Shown: positions 1-8,725, counted from the stretch's first letter. The stretch: DNA of 64,000 nucleotides from an uncultured Ignavibacteria bacterium (GCA_913061095.1 CAJXVM010000021.1:1-64000); one strand, 5' to 3'. Notes: generated by a model not told the origin, from the sequence alone. Numbers and translations are program-made.

Positions 1-88
1 CCTGACGGTCCGTCTGGGCGGAGAGCTGGGGCAGGAGGCCTGCAACGAGCGCCACAACGAGGAAGGCACGTAAAATGTGTTTGCTCAT
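1..88 (-). CDS. Partial exported protein cut by the window edge (possible GldN position)
   Basis: Only the first 29 codons are present; the gene runs off the left edge. The peptide starts MSKHILRAFLVVALVAG and ends its hydrophobic stretch with an LSAQ-type cleavage site, so it is a typical signal peptide. A ribosome site (GAGG, 7 bases before ATG) fixes the start. It lies 62 bases downstream of a GldM-like gene on the same strand. In known T9SS operons the order is gldK-gldL-gldM-gldN, and GldN is exported, so position and signal peptide fit GldN. That identity is inference from position only; any exported protein would look the same. Confidence 0.6.
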   Translation of the reverse strand, partial: MSKHILRAFLVVALVAGLLPQLSAQTDRQ

Positions 89-150
89 GAATGTACCTCT
101 ATGATCGAATATGTAGTTCAACTTCTAAACTCAATCGTAGGCAGAAATGA

Positions 151-1758
151 TCAATCTGGTTGATAGACCCTGATGGGCCACCTCTGATTAATATTGCCAT
201 ATCGAATTGAGATTGTAGCATCAGTGCCATCAGAGGATACTCTTCCACTGAGATAGAACTTCACGCTCGTACCTCGATGGTTCCCATTTGTTGGATTAGT
301 TGTCTCAAGTGGTACAACTTCGTCAAGCAAATCTTGACCATCCGCTGATTCAACCTCTATTCGAATTTCTGAGGGGGGTATGTTTTCGATATTTGCCCCA
401 ATACACCTACCACATCGAGCAGCAATGAAGCTGAACTCCTGGTTGATCGCGTATTCCTGACCTCTCTGCCAATTCTCCGCAACCAGGCGATCTACTGGTG
501 CGCTAACACTGAAAAGGAATTCAGAGGTTGTCAAGTTCTCGGCAGTTGAGTCAAGCAATACTTGATATACTCGACCCCTATATTTGGAAGATATGGTCAT
601 CGATTGACCCAAAGCATCCTCCGGCACCATGTACTTGACAACGTTGCCAGTGCCACTTTCTACCTCGTTGCCATCCATCTCGATCGTCCAGCTGTAGGAA
701 CCGACATCTTCAAGACCCGCGACGTTGACGTACATTTCGAACAGCTCGCCGGCAAAGGCGCCGCCGGGCTTATTGCGGCTCAGGAACGGCCGCTTGACTT
801 CCACGTCGAAGGTTTTCGGCCGTGAAACACTCTTCGGACCGGCCTGGCGGTTGTCCCGCGCATCGACCGTGATCGTATAGGTCCCCGGCTCGTTAAAGGT
901 ATTCGACCATACCCATCTACCACGTTCAGGATCTTCGCTGGAATATGGATTGCGTTCATTTGTTGGGCCAAGCGCAATTCCACCCCCTACTACGTTCATA
1001 TTGGTAACCTTGTCCACCGTCGTGCCGCGTACCTTGACCTCGTTGAACGTGGGGAATCCGACCGCCGTAATGATTGGATCCGCCTGGATCTGCAGCTGAT
1101 CGTATTCCTCGGAGACGACCTCGACGATGAACTTGTCGGGATTGAGGTTTTCACTCTGTTCGATGAAGTGCTCAACCGGCGTTCCCTTCAGGTCCGGATC
1201 GGAATCGAGAGCCGTTCGGATTTCATCACGGGAGAACTCGAGGGTACCGACCTTGATCTTGGCCTTGCCTTCCTCGATATCCGGCGTGAGTGACACGCGG
1301 TTCGTCCCGGCCTCGACCCAGAGTTCATAGGTGCCGGCCCCGTTGTCCGCCTTCCAGGTAAAGCGGTACAGCCGCTCGCCGGTGGCGCCGTGGACGACGG
1401 AATCCTGGATCTGCTCGGGATAGCGCAGCGTTTCGACCTCGGTGCCATCCTTGAACACCTTCACCTCGGGCGGCGTGGTGACTTCGTCCTGCTCACCGAG
1501 ACCCTTGACATTAATGGTGAACTTGCGCTCTTCACCGACCTTGAGCTGGTTGTCGCCCGCCGCAGCAACGGCCGGCATGTTCTTCAGCAGCTCAAGAATG
1601 ATTTTACGGTTCTTTTCTTCCAGCATCCGCTGTTGCATCAGCAGGTCTGCCTCCGCATCATCGCGCTCGACGATGATGATGAGCAGCTCGCATATCACAG
1701 CCAGATACAGGAAGAAGTACACCTGATATTTCTTATAGACATCGGCAGTTTGTGCCAT
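151..1758 (-). CDS. GldM-like T9SS motor protein, second copy
   Basis: 535 residues, close to the usual GldM length of about 515. A short cytoplasmic start is followed by one membrane helix (about residues 11-30), a charged coiled stretch (30-60) and a long periplasmic part of repeated beta-rich domains. This is the GldM plan: GldM spans the envelope from the GldL motor to the outer-membrane ring and passes on proton-motive force. The third domain (PFL, AGE, V-x-GLED, YSWT motifs) matches the same segment of the GldM-like protein at 2882-4390, so the two are paralogues. AAGGAGG lies before the ATG. It follows a GldL-like gene by 47 bases. The last third of the gene (151 to about 650) is clearly AT-richer than the rest. 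No overall sequence match could be run, so the family call rests on architecture, pairing and length. Confidence 0.6.
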   Translation of the reverse strand: MAQTADVYKKYQVYFFLYLAVICELLIIIVERDDAEADLLMQQRMLEEKNRKIILELLKNMPAVAAAGDNQLKVGEERKFTINVKGLGEQDEVTTPPEVKVFKDGTEVETLRYPEQIQDSVVHGATGERLYRFTWKADNGAGTYELWVEAGTNRVSLTPDIEEGKAKIKVGTLEFSRDEIRTALDSDPDLKGTPVEHFIEQSENLNPDKFIVEVVSEEYDQLQIQADPIITAVGFPTFNEVKVRGTTVDKVTNMNVVGGGIALGPTNERNPYSSEDPERGRWVWSNTFNEPGTYTITVDARDNRQAGPKSVSRPKTFDVEVKRPFLSRNKPGGAFAGELFEMYVNVAGLEDVGSYSWTIEMDGNEVESGTGNVVKYMVPEDALGQSMTISSKYRGRVYQVLLDSTAENLTTSEFLFSVSAPVDRLVAENWQRGQEYAINQEFSFIAARCGRCIGANIENIPPSEIRIEVESADGQDLLDEVVPLETTNPTNGNHRGTSVKFYLSGRVSSDGTDATISIRYGNINQRWPIRVYQPD

Positions 1759-1805
1759 AGTGAATACTCCTCCTTATGACTTGGTGGCGTTCATGCGTGG
1801 ACTGC

Positions 1806-2645
1806 TTACTGACGCATGCCGGATTCGGAACGGACAGAGGTCTCGAGCTCGTCTTTGAGCGCATCGAGGCGCCGCTCGACTTCGGCGAGGGTCAGTTGCT
1901 TGCCGGGCATGCCTGCACCGGCGCCGGCTTCCTCTTCCTCTTCCTTCTCGTACCACGTCGTCAGACCGAGCAGAAGAAGCACGGTGATTTCGACGGCGAT
2001 GGCGATGACGATCAGGTCAGGCTGATGCGCGGTCATGAACTTCACACCGCGGAGACCAATGTTGAGGATCAGGAAGGCCGTACCAATGAACGCAATGGCC
2101 GTGATATTGTTCTTGTACTCGGGAATGAATTCGTTGTGCATGTACAGCGCGAAGGCCTGACGGACGCTCTTCTCGCGCTGCAGCCATTTCTTCGGCTCCT
2201 TCATGAGATGCTCACCGAACTTGTTGGATAACCCGGTACCCTTGAGAACCGCTCCCACAAAGGCGTGCAAACTGCCGCGGAAGAGGAACAGTCCGATAGG
2301 AGTGAAGAAGAAGATGACGACGACAAAGGCAATCAGAATCACCAGGTTGATCGCAAACATGTTCAGGATGAAGGTCGAGTTCCCGATTTTGAACACAAAC
2401 TCGGTGTTGAACAGATTTGCAAAATATCCACCGGGAGATTCGCGAATGGTTTCGAGTTCGGTATGAGTCAGCTGACTGAGATCACGTCCCCGACCCTCGT
2501 CGCGCAGAAAACGCTTCATTTCTTCGAGCGTTTTCATGTCTTCGCCGCTGTGCTGCGCCGTTGCGATGGGCGCTGCAAACGCGAACAGAACGGCAACGAG
2601 CAGTGTACCGAACATCATGTGGCGAATGAATCCACTTCTCTTCAT
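1806..2645 (-). CDS. GldL-like membrane protein, second copy, with extra N-terminal export region
   Basis: 279 residues. A signal peptide (about 10-31, ending ATAQ) and a soluble stretch precede a membrane helix at about 94-122. Two more helices follow at about 181-204 and 209-230, then an acidic, coiled tail. The last helix carries a buried glutamate (E219, in IAIAVEITVLLLL). GldL, the proton-driven motor of T9SS, likewise has two helices with an essential glutamate in the second, then a cytoplasmic coiled coil. The extra signal peptide and helix are not normal for GldL. AGGAGG sits 8 bases before ATG. The 236 bases upstream separate this pair from the first GldL/GldM pair, so it may be its own transcription unit. 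Alternative: an unrelated multi-pass protein in a T9SS cluster. Confidence 0.5.
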   Translation of the reverse strand: MKRSGFIRHMMFGTLLVAVLFAFAAPIATAQHSGEDMKTLEEMKRFLRDEGRGRDLSQLTHTELETIRESPGGYFANLFNTEFVFKIGNSTFILNMFAINLVILIAFVVVIFFFTPIGLFLFRGSLHAFVGAVLKGTGLSNKFGEHLMKEPKKWLQREKSVRQAFALYMHNEFIPEYKNNITAIAFIGTAFLILNIGLRGVKFMTAHQPDLIVIAIAVEITVLLLLGLTTWYEKEEEEEAGAGAGMPGKQLTLAEVERRLDALKDELETSVRSESGMRQ

Positions 2646-2881
2646 AAGGGTATCCTCCTAACAAGACATAGGATGAGCGGTCTCCGCATAGAGCGGGACA
2701 CAGTTAATTTGGCTATGTAGAATGCTGTAGTAATAATCAGATTTCTCCGGGCCGGGGGTGCCGGGACGGTACTGATGCGAAGAAACGAAGCGGAGGGTAC
2801 TGTCCGAAGCTCCAATTTCATAACTTGGCACAAATTGCACATATGATGCAACTCCCGCCGGCACAGTATTTGGCACAGTGC

Positions 2882-4390
2882 TCATCGGGTCAGCCTCATC
2901 GTTTCCTGGATAGACGCTTCGGCGGCTTGCACCCGAACGATCACGCGCTCGCCTTCCGGTCGAATCAGGTCCTTGTCCTGAATGACAAATGTGAACTCGC
3001 CCTTGCGGACCATGGAGACATCCGTGCGAATGAGATTGCGTTCCTCGTCGAACAGCTCGACACGAACATCCGACAGTCTGTCGACCGGTTGTTCTCCGCG
3101 GAAGCGTGGGTCCGTATACCGCGAGGCGGAGAAGCGGAAGGTCTCCATGACCGAGGCGCTGGCGGGCAGATCGAGACCGATCTGTATCGGGGGCTGCAGA
3201 ACAGACAGCACGAAATGTGACCTCCCCGCCGCGTTGCTGCGCGAGGATATCCAGCGGTACGGGCGTCCGTCGTATCGGGCATCGACAATGAGCCGTTTCC
3301 CGTCAAAGGAGTTCGGGATCCGGTACTGCACCCGTGGACGCCGACCACGCGACTTCTCTATGAGGTCACCGCCACCGGCATCCTCCGAAAGCGTCCAGGA
3401 ATAGCGCTCCTCATCTTCGAGTCCTTCCACGGCAATGTCAAGGTCCAGATCCTCGCCGGCATACAGCGTCGAGATCAGCGGCGTGCGGAGAAACGGCTGC
3501 ACCCCGGACACCGTGAATCGACCTCTGGCAATATCCTTGCCGCCGGCCTTGCGCTGCAGACGGGCCTCGATGCATATCGTGTCGGGCAACGGCGTGACCG
3601 TCTGTGCCCAGCGGTACATGACAGAGCGGTCGTCGCCCGGCAGTCGCTCGAGGCGGCCGCCACCACAGGTGATCTCCACCCGCGGATCCGACCAGCCGAG
3701 ATTCGTCGTGATCGTGTTGACTTCTTCGAAACCCACCGCCGAAGTGATGTTCTGTCGTTCCACCGTCATCCGAAGTGATTCGAGGGTCTTGACATTCTCC
3801 ACGGAGGTATCGATGACGCGTACCGTCATCGCGATGTCGGAACGCTCGAGTCTGTGTACCATGTCCCGTGACACCAGAGTCGTGTCAAATTGAAGATCCC
3901 TGTAACGGAAGCGGCCGGGCGCGAGTTCGTGCACGCGCCGGCTCTCAGCGGTGAAATTCAGCTGATAGATTCCGGTGCGGGAAAACACCGCCGACACGGG
4001 AAAGTATACGACCCTGTTCTCGATGGGACCGATGGCCGTACGGTTCCCGACGGTCACGATATCTTCAAAGGTAAGGAGTTCATTGAATTTCTTGCTGTGC
4101 AGGCGCAGCTGCACGTCATCATCACTGCCGATATCATGGACGAACACCTTACCGGTGAACAGCGGGAGATCACCGCTGACAATCCCGCTCGAGTCGGCAT
4201 CGACATACCAGCGCACGGTATCCTGCTCGACCGCCATGGGGAGCGGAGGAAGAAACGTGCGGATGATACGTTCGTTGAGCTGCTGCATGCGTTCGTCGCT
4301 TTTATCGCGTTCCTTTGAAACGACGACGAAGCCAATGATCGCCGTCAGATAGAGGATGAAGAAAACATCCACGCGCCTGCGCAGGGCCAC
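2882..4390 (-). CDS. GldM-like T9SS motor protein, first copy
   Basis: 502 residues with one N-terminal membrane helix (about 8-24) after a short Arg-rich start, then only periplasmic beta-type sequence. The translation starts at GTG; GGAGG lies 8 bases upstream and no in-frame ATG fits better. The segment with PFL, AGE, VEGLED and YSWT matches the third domain of the GldM-like protein at 151-1758 and in the same order, which shows common origin although the rest has diverged widely. It follows the GldL-like gene by 53 bases, so the two are probably co-transcribed. Expected role: periplasmic shaft of the T9SS or gliding motor. Family call from architecture and pairing. Confidence 0.6.
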   Translation of the reverse strand: MALRRRVDVFFILYLTAIIGFVVVSKERDKSDERMQQLNERIIRTFLPPLPMAVEQDTVRWYVDADSSGIVSGDLPLFTGKVFVHDIGSDDDVQLRLHSKKFNELLTFEDIVTVGNRTAIGPIENRVVYFPVSAVFSRTGIYQLNFTAESRRVHELAPGRFRYRDLQFDTTLVSRDMVHRLERSDIAMTVRVIDTSVENVKTLESLRMTVERQNITSAVGFEEVNTITTNLGWSDPRVEITCGGGRLERLPGDDRSVMYRWAQTVTPLPDTICIEARLQRKAGGKDIARGRFTVSGVQPFLRTPLISTLYAGEDLDLDIAVEGLEDEERYSWTLSEDAGGGDLIEKSRGRRPRVQYRIPNSFDGKRLIVDARYDGRPYRWISSRSNAAGRSHFVLSVLQPPIQIGLDLPASASVMETFRFSASRYTDPRFRGEQPVDRLSDVRVELFDEERNLIRTDVSMVRKGEFTFVIQDKDLIRPEGERVIVRVQAAEASIQETMRLTR

Positions 4391-4443
4391 GCATCAGACC
4401 TCCGCCGCGCCTGGCTGCGCGACATATGCCATCGATGCGAACA

Positions 4444-5205
4444 TTATTGTTCCTCACTCTGATCGAGGAGGGACAGCATGCGACGTGTCTGCTGGAGACT
4501 CTGCTGCTGCTGCTCAAGCAGCGTCTGAAGCTGTGTGCGCGTCAGTTCGTTCATCTCACGAAGCAGCGCATTCGTCTGTTCGAGCTTTTCCGCGTAGCGG
4601 CGGGTGTTTTCATTGTTGACCTTGCCGAGACTCTCCGTCAGACGGCTGAGGAGAACGTCCTGTCGGATATCGGTCTGCGAGATCAACCGGAACAGGTCGG
4701 AAACAGCGTTGGTCATCTCGTGGATGGACGTGTTGATCGAGCTCAGCAGGTTATCCTGCAGGCCGATCGCCCCGGCCTGCCCGGTACTTTCTTCACTGCG
4801 GCTGTATGCCGTCACGATGGCGAGGGAAAGCAGGAACAGTGCCTCAAGCGCGAGGCCTGCGATCGCATACCACAGCGAATACCCCGCAAGGTACAGCGCC
4901 ACGGTGAGCAGCACGATCATGGCCCCGAAATACACCAGTCCCTGAATGAAATTATAATAGTAGACCCCGACGATTTCCTCGAGAAATACGCGAGTCCCGA
5001 GTTTGAAACCGAGGTTCGTTTCGAAGCGAATCCGGCGGCCGTCACCGAACTGAAGATCCGTCCCCTGCCGGGAAAGTTTCCAGCATTCCAGCAGAGTCTT
5101 GAGCTCCAGGGCATTCTTCACGCGCCTGTCATGATAAAAATCATGCAGAAGCCGACGCCCTTCGATGGTCTCCAGATCCTTGACGGTTTCCGAGGTACTC
5201 AGCAA
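4444..5205 (-). CDS. GldL-like inner-membrane motor protein, first copy
   Basis: 253 residues. About 85 cytoplasmic residues come first, then two membrane helices (about 88-108 and 111-133) and a Gln-rich coiled coil to the end. Helix 2 reads GLALEALFLLSLA, close to the GldL pattern GLxxEAxxFxLSA, with the glutamate (E121) at the place of the proton-carrying glutamate of GldL. Normal GldL starts almost directly with helix 1, so the 85-residue head is an addition. The likely start is TTG at 5205, because a stop lies five codons upstream and no in-frame ATG or GTG is nearby. It heads the minus-strand cluster; no gldK lies upstream. Confidence 0.6.
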   Translation of the reverse strand: MLSTSETVKDLETIEGRRLLHDFYHDRRVKNALELKTLLECWKLSRQGTDLQFGDGRRIRFETNLGFKLGTRVFLEEIVGVYYYNFIQGLVYFGAMIVLLTVALYLAGYSLWYAIAGLALEALFLLSLAIVTAYSRSEESTGQAGAIGLQDNLLSSINTSIHEMTNAVSDLFRLISQTDIRQDVLLSRLTESLGKVNNENTRRYAEKLEQTNALLREMNELTRTQLQTLLEQQQQSLQQTRRMLSLLDQSEEQ

Positions 5206-5251
5206 AAGCTTTTCAATTCAGGTGGAAAAGGACGGTGTTCATAGCTGCATC

Positions 5252-5279
5252 AGGATATTATATTCACAAATCATGCCAA
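5252..5279 (-). promoter_or_regulatory. Possible promoter of the first gldL/gldM-like pair
   Basis: On the minus strand TTG is followed after 19 bases by TATCCTGA, inside an AT-rich patch that also holds TATAAT. The spacing fits other promoters in this window, but the second box is weak (TATCCTGA against TAnnTTTG). Confidence 0.35.
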
Positions 5280-5396
5280 GATGACAATAGACGGTATCAC
5301 CTGTAAAACCGGGATTTCCATCCGGTACACACGCAGTGGAAGTGAATAATCTTCACGTCAAGTGAGAATGATTCACATGAGAATTAACAGGGAAAA

Positions 5397-6329
5397 TCAG
5401 CGCTGCTCCTCGTAGCGGTCGCGGAACCATGCCATGGTGCGCGTCAGACCCGTTTCGATCGAGATCTCGGGCTTCCAGCCGGTCTGCTTCATGAGCTTGT
5501 CGTAGGAACAGACACTGCGCTGCTGTTCACCCGTTTTCGCCGGACCATGCATCTCCTCGGCGGGCTCACCGGCTGCCACATTGAGGACACGGAAGATCTC
5601 ATTGACCGTTGTTTCGCGATTGGTGCTGACATTGAACGTATCGGACGCATCCATCCCCAGCGCGAGAAGATTTGCACGCACAACGTCGTCCACGTACACA
5701 TAGTCGCGCGTCTGCATCCCGTCGCCGTTGATGACGGGATTATCGCCACTGAGCAGCTTGTCACTGAAAATTGCCACGACACCGGCCTCCCCATGTGGAT
5801 TCTGCCGCGGTCCATAGACATTTGTGTAGCGGAATACGGTGTACTGAAGATTTTCTACAAGATGGAAATAATGCAGATACCGTTCCACTGTAACTTTCGT
5901 GATGCCATACGGCGAGCAGGGGGCGATGGGGTGCTGTTCATCCGCGGGAAAATATTCCTGCTCTCCATACCCGGCTCCGCCGGAACTGGCGAAAATCATC
6001 CGTGAGATTCCATGCCGCAGACCGGCCTCGATCACATTGAGCGACCCGAGAACATTGACGGAAAGATCGTAGCGGGGATCGTCGACGGAACGCCGCACAT
6101 CGATCTGCGCGGCATGATGATTGATGATGTCGATGTCATGTTCCGCGACGATGTCGGCCAGACCTTCGTCACGGATATCCATCTGATAGAAGGCCGCTCC
6201 TTTCGGCACGTTCTCCAGCACGCCGGTGGAAAGATTGTCGACGATGACAAGGTCATGCCCTTCTTCGCGGTACGCGTCTGCGATGCTCGATCCGATGAAA
6301 CCGGCGCCGCCGGTGATGAGAATGTTCAT
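5397..6329 (-). CDS. NAD-dependent NDP-sugar epimerase/dehydratase (GalE-like, extended SDR)
   Basis: 310 residues from the ATG at 6329, which places the Rossmann motif GGAGFIG at residues 7-13; a longer open frame upstream would add a head not seen in this family. Active-site residues of extended short-chain dehydrogenases are present: Ser115/116 and the Y141-x-x-x-K145 pair. Such enzymes use NAD to epimerise or dehydrate UDP- or GDP-sugars in the cytoplasm. The divergent flippase next door suggests a role in polysaccharide or glycan supply. The exact sugar cannot be told from sequence by eye; UDP-glucose or UDP-GlcNAc 4-epimerase are the usual members. Confidence 0.85.
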   Translation of the reverse strand: MNILITGGAGFIGSSIADAYREEGHDLVIVDNLSTGVLENVPKGAAFYQMDIRDEGLADIVAEHDIDIINHHAAQIDVRRSVDDPRYDLSVNVLGSLNVIEAGLRHGISRMIFASSGGAGYGEQEYFPADEQHPIAPCSPYGITKVTVERYLHYFHLVENLQYTVFRYTNVYGPRQNPHGEAGVVAIFSDKLLSGDNPVINGDGMQTRDYVYVDDVVRANLLALGMDASDTFNVSTNRETTVNEIFRVLNVAAGEPAEEMHGPAKTGEQQRSVCSYDKLMKQTGWKPEISIETGLTRTMAWFRDRYEEQR

Positions 6330-6347
6330 GCGGTCCAATCTGCACAA

Positions 6348-6369
6348 TGGTACATGCTGCAATGTACCA
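6348..6369. promoter_or_regulatory. Inverted repeat between divergent epimerase and flippase genes
   Basis: Perfect 8-base arms TGGTACAT and ATGTACCA with a 6-base spacer, 18 bases upstream of the epimerase ATG and upstream of the divergent flippase. The position suits an operator; no regulator is known. Confidence 0.35.
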
Positions 6370-6489
6370 AAAGCGATCGAGCGGAAAAACCACCGCACGC
6401 AGCACATCACAATGAATGCACCCGCCTCCGCGTCTGTTGCCGTCAGCGAGGCATGTCCACTTTTCCGCGATTCTCGCTATCTTGGGTAC

Positions 6490-7977
6490 GTGAAGGAACA
6501 GCTCCGGAAACTGACAACCGATTCCGCCGTGTACGGTGTGAGCAACATTCTCGGAAGGTTCATCACCTTCCTGCTCGTGCCGTTTTACACGCAGTTTCTC
6601 CCGCAGGGGGAGTACGGCATCGTCATCGTGGTGTATTCCTTCATCGCCTTTCTCAACGGCGTATTCACGTTCGGACTCGAACCGGCGTACATGCGATTCG
6701 TCGCGGGGAAAAACGCGCAGGAGCGCGACCGTGTGTTCGCCAGCAGTCTTCTTTTCATTGCCGCCGCATCAGTGATTCTCGTGGCAGTTGTCCTGCTGTT
6801 CCGCTCGCCGGTGCAGGGATTGCTCGAACTGCGACCGGAATGGAACGCCATTCTGCCGCTGTCTCTGGGGATGATCGCGCTCGACGCCGTCAACGTGATT
6901 CCGTTCGCCGCCCTGCGCATGGAAAACCGCGCGCGCTGGTTCGCCACGGTGAAACTGACATCCATCATCATCAACGTTGCGCTGAACGTCCTTTTCATCG
7001 CCGTCCTCCGCGAATCCATTGTCTTCATTTTCATCTCCGGCGTCATCGCTTCCGCGAGCTCCACGCTCCTGCTGCTGCCGGTGATCACATCCCGCCTGCG
7101 TGCGGGCGCAGATCGCATGCTGCTGCGCCGGCTTCTGGCATACGGCCTCCCCACGATGCCGGGCGCGGTCGCCATCATGCTCGTCGAGATCATCGACAAA
7201 CCCATTATGCTGAAACTCACCGATGCCGCCACTGCCGGCGTGTACGGGACCAATTATAAACTCGGCATCTTCATGATGCTGGTGGTCACCGTCTTTCGGT
7301 ATGCCTGGCAGCCCTTTTATCTGCAGCTTTCCGCCGACGATGAACACGCCGAGGAAACGAAGGCGCTCTTTGCCCGCGTGCTGACGTATTTCGTGCTGCT
7401 CGGCGCTGTGGTCGTGCTTGCGCTCTCGCTTTTCATCGACGACCTGGTACGCATCCCCATTCCCTTCACTGACGGACGCAGGCTGATTCATCCCGCATAC
7501 TGGGGAGGCCTCGGCATCGTTCCCGTCATTCTCTTCAGCTATCTCTGGGCCGGCATTGCGCAGGTGCTCAATGCAGGTCTGTACATTCAGAAACGCACAA
7601 CGTACATCCTCTATGCAACCGCGGCCGGTGCCGCGGTCAATATCCTGACAAATATCCTGCTCATTCCTGTCTGGGGCATGTACGGCGGCGCTGCGGCGAC
7701 ATTCTCAGCATACTTCGTCATCGCGTTGATCTATGCCGTCGCCAGCAGTCGCATCTATCCCATCGCATGGGAATACGGGCGACTCGCGCGCATCGGCATC
7801 GCGCTCGCGGCCGCGGCACTGTGCTGGTATCTCGTGCCGGCACCAGATCTGCTCGGTTCGATCGCCTGGGAAATTTGCATTCTTATCGGGTTCGGTGTCA
7901 TCCTCGCGATCAGCGGCTTCTTCCAGCCCTCCGAAATTCGTGAGCTGCGGGCACTCTTCACATTCCGGCGTTCCTGA
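6490..7977 (+). CDS. Polysaccharide flippase, MOP/Wzx superfamily
   Basis: About 495 residues, almost all in 12-14 membrane helices; the opening KLTTDSAVYGVSNILGRF and the following VPFYTQFLPQGEYG are typical of Wzx-type lipid-linked oligosaccharide flippases. These move undecaprenyl-linked sugars across the inner membrane. The start is uncertain: GTG at 6490 gives the usual short head, while ATG at 6412 adds 26 residues without family character. It is divergent from the epimerase gene and probably belongs to the same glycan pathway. A second, distinct flippase lies at 56441-57817. Confidence 0.85.
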   Translation: MKEQLRKLTTDSAVYGVSNILGRFITFLLVPFYTQFLPQGEYGIVIVVYSFIAFLNGVFTFGLEPAYMRFVAGKNAQERDRVFASSLLFIAAASVILVAVVLLFRSPVQGLLELRPEWNAILPLSLGMIALDAVNVIPFAALRMENRARWFATVKLTSIIINVALNVLFIAVLRESIVFIFISGVIASASSTLLLLPVITSRLRAGADRMLLRRLLAYGLPTMPGAVAIMLVEIIDKPIMLKLTDAATAGVYGTNYKLGIFMMLVVTVFRYAWQPFYLQLSADDEHAEETKALFARVLTYFVLLGAVVVLALSLFIDDLVRIPIPFTDGRRLIHPAYWGGLGIVPVILFSYLWAGIAQVLNAGLYIQKRTTYILYATAAGAAVNILTNILLIPVWGMYGGAAATFSAYFVIALIYAVASSRIYPIAWEYGRLARIGIALAAAALCWYLVPAPDLLGSIAWEICILIGFGVILAISGFFQPSEIRELRALFTFRRS

Positions 7978-8000
7978 GCAACGGGGCATCCGTCACGGCA

Positions 8001-8031
8001 TTGCCTTTGATTGCCGTGTGCACTACATTTT
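8001..8031 (+). promoter_or_regulatory. Promoter of the HNH nuclease gene
   Basis: TTG, 20 bases, then TACATTTT: a near-perfect match to the Bacteroidota pattern TTG-N19..21-TAnnTTTG. It lies just after the stop codon of the flippase gene. Confidence 0.6.
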
Positions 8032-8035
8032 TTTA

Positions 8036-8593
8036 TTGGATCATCTTTCGGAGGACGCCTTCGAAGTACTCGAGAAGCAACGGAACGGCATTGGCGGTCG
8101 CGTGCTCGTGCTGAATCAGAGTTACGAACCGCTGCTGGTGTGCAGTGTTCAGAAGGCTGTCATCCTCCTCTATCTCCAGAAGGCCGAGATCGTCGTCGAG
8201 AACGTCCACCGCAAGCTGCGCAGCGTCTCGCGCGCCTACCCCTTCCCCAGCGTTATCCGCCTCAATAAGTACAAGCGCATTCCCTTCAAGGGGATCATGC
8301 TCTCGCGCAAGAATATCCTGCGCCGGGACGGGCATCGCTGCCAGTACTGCGGAACGACCGCCGCGCCGCTCACCGTCGATCACATCATCCCGCGGTCACG
8401 CGGCGGAAAGGACAGCTGGGACAACCTGGTGGCAGCATGCATCGCATGTAACAACCGCAAGGGGAACCGCTCACCCGAACGGGCCGGCATGGCGCTGCTC
8501 AGCGTCCCGCGACGCCCTTCCCACGTATCCTTCATCATGCACTCGGTCCATACGGTCGACGAACTGTGGAAACCGTACCTGTTCATGATGTGA
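8036..8593 (+). CDS. HNH endonuclease family protein
   Basis: Core starts RVLVLNQSYEPLLVCSV and holds a zinc-bound HNH fold near the C-terminus: CQYCG, then TVDHIIPRSRGG, DSWDNLV and CIACNNRKGNR. The family is common in Bacteroidota and many other phyla, about 165-175 residues, with no firmly known role; DNA or RNA cleavage is assumed from the HNH site. The start is unclear. TTG at 8036 gives 185 residues but sits at the predicted transcription start; GTG at 8102 gives 163 residues and fits relatives better. A GGAGG at 8050-8054 has no start codon at the right distance. Confidence 0.8.
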   Translation: MDHLSEDAFEVLEKQRNGIGGRVLVLNQSYEPLLVCSVQKAVILLYLQKAEIVVENVHRKLRSVSRAYPFPSVIRLNKYKRIPFKGIMLSRKNILRRDGHRCQYCGTTAAPLTVDHIIPRSRGGKDSWDNLVAACIACNNRKGNRSPERAGMALLSVPRRPSHVSFIMHSVHTVDELWKPYLFMM

Positions 8594-8651
8594 GCCGCCG
8601 TCGCGGCATCCCACCGACCTGACGCTCCATCCGACTTCCGGTCTCATCGCG

Positions 8652-8683
8652 GAAACGGCGTTTCATCTCTGCGCCGCCGTTTC
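8652..8683. promoter_or_regulatory. Palindromic element upstream of trpS
   Basis: GAAACGGCG (8652-8660) and CGCCGTTTC (8675-8683) form 9-base inverted arms. The first arm also starts a small palindrome GAAAC-GGC-GTTTC (8652-8664) that recurs upstream of serA at 23456-23468. A TAnnTTTG-like box (TATCTTTA, 8685-8692) follows directly. Possibly an operator overlapping the trpS promoter. Confidence 0.35.
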
Positions 8684-8725
8684 ATATCTTTATGGGAATG
8701 TATCTTTCGTAATAAACAGAAGCGC

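Noticed and set aside
5205-5242. ATG at 5242 as start of the first GldL-like gene
   Set aside because: It is in another frame and meets a stop after nine codons; TTG at 5205 is the only workable common start codon.
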